A stretch of DNA of 64,000 bases from Geotrypetes seraphini (lineage: Eukaryota > Chordata > Amphibia > Gymnophiona > Dermophiidae). Position numbers and translations under genes: made by a program. The notes beneath the pieces were generated by a model, which worked only from the letters and a program-made list of their open reading frames with translations, searched no databases and was not told where the DNA came from. The stretch covers positions 13,383,001-13,447,000 of the forward strand of contig NC_047096.1 of NCBI RefSeq assembly GCF_902459505.1, in the 5' to 3' direction. Positions 63,788 through 64,000 of this stretch are shown piece after piece (the stretch's first letter is position 1; each line of letters begins with the position of its first letter).

Positions 63788-64000
63788 CAGTGGTCTCAAA
63801 CTCGCGGCCCGGTGGCCACATGCGGCCCGCCAGGTCCTATTTTGAGGCCCTCGATATATTTATCATAATCACAAAAGTAAAATAAAACCGTTTTGATCAT
63901 ATGTCTCTTTACCTATAAATTACAATATTATCATTTAAGACTTAGCCAAAAGGAAAGATTTATAAACTATAAAGAGTTTTACCTCATGCAAAATTGTCAT
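63788..64000. mobile_element. hAT element running off the window
   Basis: CAGTGGTCTCAAACTCGCGG and the following CATGCGGCCCGCCAGG block match, in reverse orientation, the right half of the copies at 62298-63077. The other end lies past the window. Confidence 0.8.

Overview
This is a vertebrate nuclear DNA window, almost certainly from an amphibian; a caecilian is my best guess. The guess rests on repeat content: CR1/L3, L2-like and L1/Tx1-like LINEs, tRNA-SINEs, a whole-looking DIRS element, and very many palindromic hAT, mariner and Harbinger-type elements. Host exons are short islands in this repeat background. There are no bacterial features, no CRISPR arrays and no rRNA or tRNA genes that I can support.

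Three host genes lie head to tail on the minus strand. From right to left they are a divergent makorin-type RING/CCCH zinc-finger E3 ligase (exons 57572 to 48123, first exon not found), FANCE (Fanconi anaemia core-complex subunit E, ten exons, 45153 to 34656) and RPL10A (ribosomal protein L10a/uL1, six exons, 30094 to 19606). Every splice junction I placed keeps phase. RPL10A assembles to exactly 217 codons plus stop and FANCE to 539 codons plus stop. FANCE directly upstream of RPL10A in the same direction matches human 6p21.31.

Layout: 1-13.3 kb is gene-free and built of hAT-type elements (one carrying a 105-bp minisatellite), LINE tails and a group of GC-rich 9-bp-TSD elements at 8.5-10.2 kb. 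A DIRS-type tyrosine-recombinase retrotransposon fills 13.3-19.1 kb. RPL10A with repeat-filled introns covers 19.6-30.1 kb. The spacer 30.1-34.6 kb holds a hAT element with a large inverted repeat. FANCE covers 34.7-45.2 kb, and its CpG-rich promoter is a triplicated unit of about 219 bp (45.2-45.8 kb). Makorin covers 48.1-57.6 kb. From 58 kb to the end the window is repeats, including a hAT element that carries a piece of an insulin-receptor-substrate (IRS1-like) coding sequence.

Most notable are the gene-fragment-carrying hAT (58127-59879), the triplicated FANCE promoter, the makorin lacking the family's third zinc finger and Cys-His box, hAT elements present as dimers inside one target-site duplication, and the young-looking DIRS copy. 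All calls come from reading the sequence and from remembered family features; no database search was run.
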